Assembly: GCA_946623765.1 (NCBI GenBank)
Contig: CAMORL010000072.1
Location: forward strand, 1-7,847
Length of the DNA stretch: 7,847 bases
Origin: an uncultured Clostridia bacterium
GTDB taxonomy: Bacteria > Bacillota_A > Clostridia > Christensenellales > CAG-138
Reading direction: 5' to 3'
The position numbers and the translations under genes were made by a program. The notes under the pieces are model-generated. The model ran no database searches, was not told where the DNA came from, and was given only the letters and a program-made list of their open reading frames with translations. Positions 6,781 through 7,847 of the stretch are shown here, in pieces; positions within the stretch are counted from its first letter, which is position 1; each line of letters opens with the position of its first letter.

Positions 6781-6791
6781 CGCTTGATTTG

Positions 6792-6826
6792 CTCCCCGGA
6801 CGAGGCGTAATCACCCCGCCGGGGAG
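6792..6826 (-). other. Strong stem-loop between the binding protein and permease genes
   Basis: In the minus-strand RNA, CUCCCCGG (6826-6819) pairs perfectly with CCGGGGAG (6799-6792). The stem continues as CGGGGUG (6818-6812) against CGCCUCG (6807-6801), with a single bulged U (6800), two G-U pairs and an AUUA loop, about 15 pairs in all. The inner pairs include G-U wobbles that would be A-C mismatches in plus-strand RNA, which fits a structure selected in the minus-strand transcript. No U-run follows, so it is probably not a simple terminator. Similar hairpins after binding-protein genes raise their mRNA level relative to the permease (known for transporter operons such as maltose; inferred here). 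Confidence 0.7.
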
Positions 6827-6842
6827 GGAATGTTCTTTTAGA

Positions 6843-7847
6843 TTACTTGGATGCAACCAGCGCTGCGAAATCGGAATAGGAGATCTTGCCGATCGCCTTG
6901 TCGAGCGCGTCCTTGCCGAAGATCGGGCTGTCGCCCTTGTCGCCGTTGAAGATGGAATCGAACGTTTCGCTGTCGGTCGCCACGAGGTAGTTCTGGCTCA
7001 GGGAGATCGCGTTGCCGTTCTCGTCACGGATCGGATTGCCCTTGACCGCATTCAGCACTGCCGCAAAGATCGGGCCGATGCTGGAGGAATACTTGCCCGC
7101 AAGGTATACGAGCGAGCCGTCCTTCATGTTCGCCGCGTTGCCGGTGGTGAAGGAGTCGATATCCGCATACGGGATGTGCGCGCCGTTCAGCGCTTCCGCA
7201 AAGAACGTGGTCGCCATACCGACGGACAGGAACGCGTCGGGCGTCTGACCGACGATTGCAAAGAGCTCGTCAAAGGTGGTGTCGCCGAAGCCCTGGAAGT
7301 AACCGATGACCTGAACATTGCCGCAAGCGACCTTGCTCATATCCACGCCCTGATCGGCGAAGAGCTGACCCGCGATGCCGTCCTTGTCGGAAGCGCCGCC
7401 GTAAGTGCAGCCGAGTCCCGCGAGGACGCCCGCCGTGCGGTAGACGTGCATCGGGTTCGGAATGAATGCGCCGTAGATGCCGACGGTCTTTGCGCCCTGA
7501 TCGGCGAAGTGCTTGCCCATCGCAAAGCCCGCTTCAAACTCGGTGTCCATGCTCGGTCCGATCTGACCGACGAAGTACGGATTGGACTTGTACTGCTCAT
7601 ACTGCGCATCGTCCAGCATGCCGGAAACGACCGCGTAATAGAGCTTGTTCGCCGCTGCGGTTTCGATCTGCGTTGCACGGTCTGCGCTCGAAAGCGACAG
7701 GATCGCGTCGTAGCCCTGCGCCGCGAACTTTTCGATCGCGCTCTTTTCCGCCGCAGCGTCTTCGAGCTGCTCGGTATAGGTGAAGGTCACGTTGTAGTTC
7801 TTGGCAATGTAGTTCTCGTAGTAGGCACGGAAGCCGAGCGCTTCCTC
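6843..7847 (-). CDS. Sugar ABC transporter substrate-binding protein, N-terminus missing
   Basis: Extracellular binding protein that captures the sugar or glycoside and delivers it to the permease encoded next. Seen: 334 residues, open to the window edge. The first visible residues are EEALGFRAYYENYIAKNYN, in frame with the remainder, so the true start lies upstream; a GTG at 7790 is internal. The alternation of strands and helices (YDAILSLSSADRATQIETAA, TVGIYGAFIPNP, VQVIGYFQGFGDTTFDELFA, DAFLSVGMATTFFAEAL) suits a type 1 periplasmic-binding fold with two Rossmann-like lobes. The N-terminal signal, expected to be a lipoprotein signal in a Gram-positive, is not in the window. The gene ends TAA at 6843. 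It is followed by a 75-base gap with a hairpin and then the RbsC-type permease, which supports a CUT2-class importer. A BMP-type nucleoside-binding protein is a less likely alternative. Rhamnoside specificity is inferred from context only. Confidence 0.82.
   Translation of the reverse strand, partial: EEALGFRAYYENYIAKNYNVTFTYTEQLEDAAAEKSAIEKFAAQGYDAILSLSSADRATQIETAAANKLYYAVVSGMLDDAQYEQYKSNPYFVGQIGPSMDTEFEAGFAMGKHFADQGAKTVGIYGAFIPNPMHVYRTAGVLAGLGCTYGGASDKDGIAGQLFADQGVDMSKVACGNVQVIGYFQGFGDTTFDELFAIVGQTPDAFLSVGMATTFFAEALNGAHIPYADIDSFTTGNAANMKDGSLVYLAGKYSSSIGPIFAAVLNAVKGNPIRDENGNAISLSQNYLVATDSETFDSIFNGDKGDSPIFGKDALDKAIGKISYSDFAALVASK

Noticed and set aside
6792..6826. Intrinsic transcription terminator after the binding-protein gene
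   Set aside because: The stem is strong, but the sequence after it on the minus strand (CAAATCAAGCGG) lacks a U-run, and the next gene has a good ribosome site close by.

Overview
All seven genes in this window lie on the minus strand, so they are read from high to low coordinates. Together they form a compact operon for importing and breaking down L-rhamnose-containing glycosides. The base composition is GC-rich. Shine-Dalgarno sites are strong (GGAGG-type), coding is very dense, and the protein sequences resemble gut or anaerobic Clostridia (Bacillota). That taxonomic guess rests on style and remembered family resemblance only.

Layout in transcription order. (1) 7847-6843: a sugar-type ABC transporter substrate-binding protein; its N-terminus is cut off by the window edge. 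(2) 6826-6792: a strong stem-loop in the 75-base gap. (3) 6767-5778: an RbsC-type permease. (4) 5765-5741: a second stem-loop in a 55-base gap. (5) 5722-3986: a family GH3 glycosidase. (6) 3992-3351: a beta-phosphoglucomutase-type HAD enzyme. (7) 3354-1885: a short family GH78 alpha-L-rhamnosidase. (8) 1888-617: rhamnulokinase RhaB. (9) 620-1: the first half of L-rhamnose isomerase RhaA, which runs off the window. From the GH3 gene onward every junction overlaps, by 7 bases once and by 4 bases (ATGA) three times. There is no gene-free stretch over 300 bases, and no tRNA, rRNA, CRISPR array, mobile element or terminator was seen.

How the parts fit (inference): the binding protein and permease import a rhamnose-containing oligosaccharide or small glycoside. 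The ATPase they need is not in view. GH78 removes rhamnose and GH3 cuts a second, probably beta, linkage inside the cell. RhaA and RhaB convert rhamnose to rhamnulose 1-phosphate, and the aldolase RhaD is not in view. The phosphoglucomutase acts on beta-glucose 1-phosphate, which neither visible glycosidase is expected to make. This hints at an inverting glycoside phosphorylase, for example a GH65 enzyme acting on a glucosyl-rhamnose, outside the window or elsewhere in the genome.

No radically new system is evident. The points most worth checking are the unexplained phosphoglucomutase, the short GH78 and RhaB proteins, the altered GH3 motif, and the two intercistronic hairpins.
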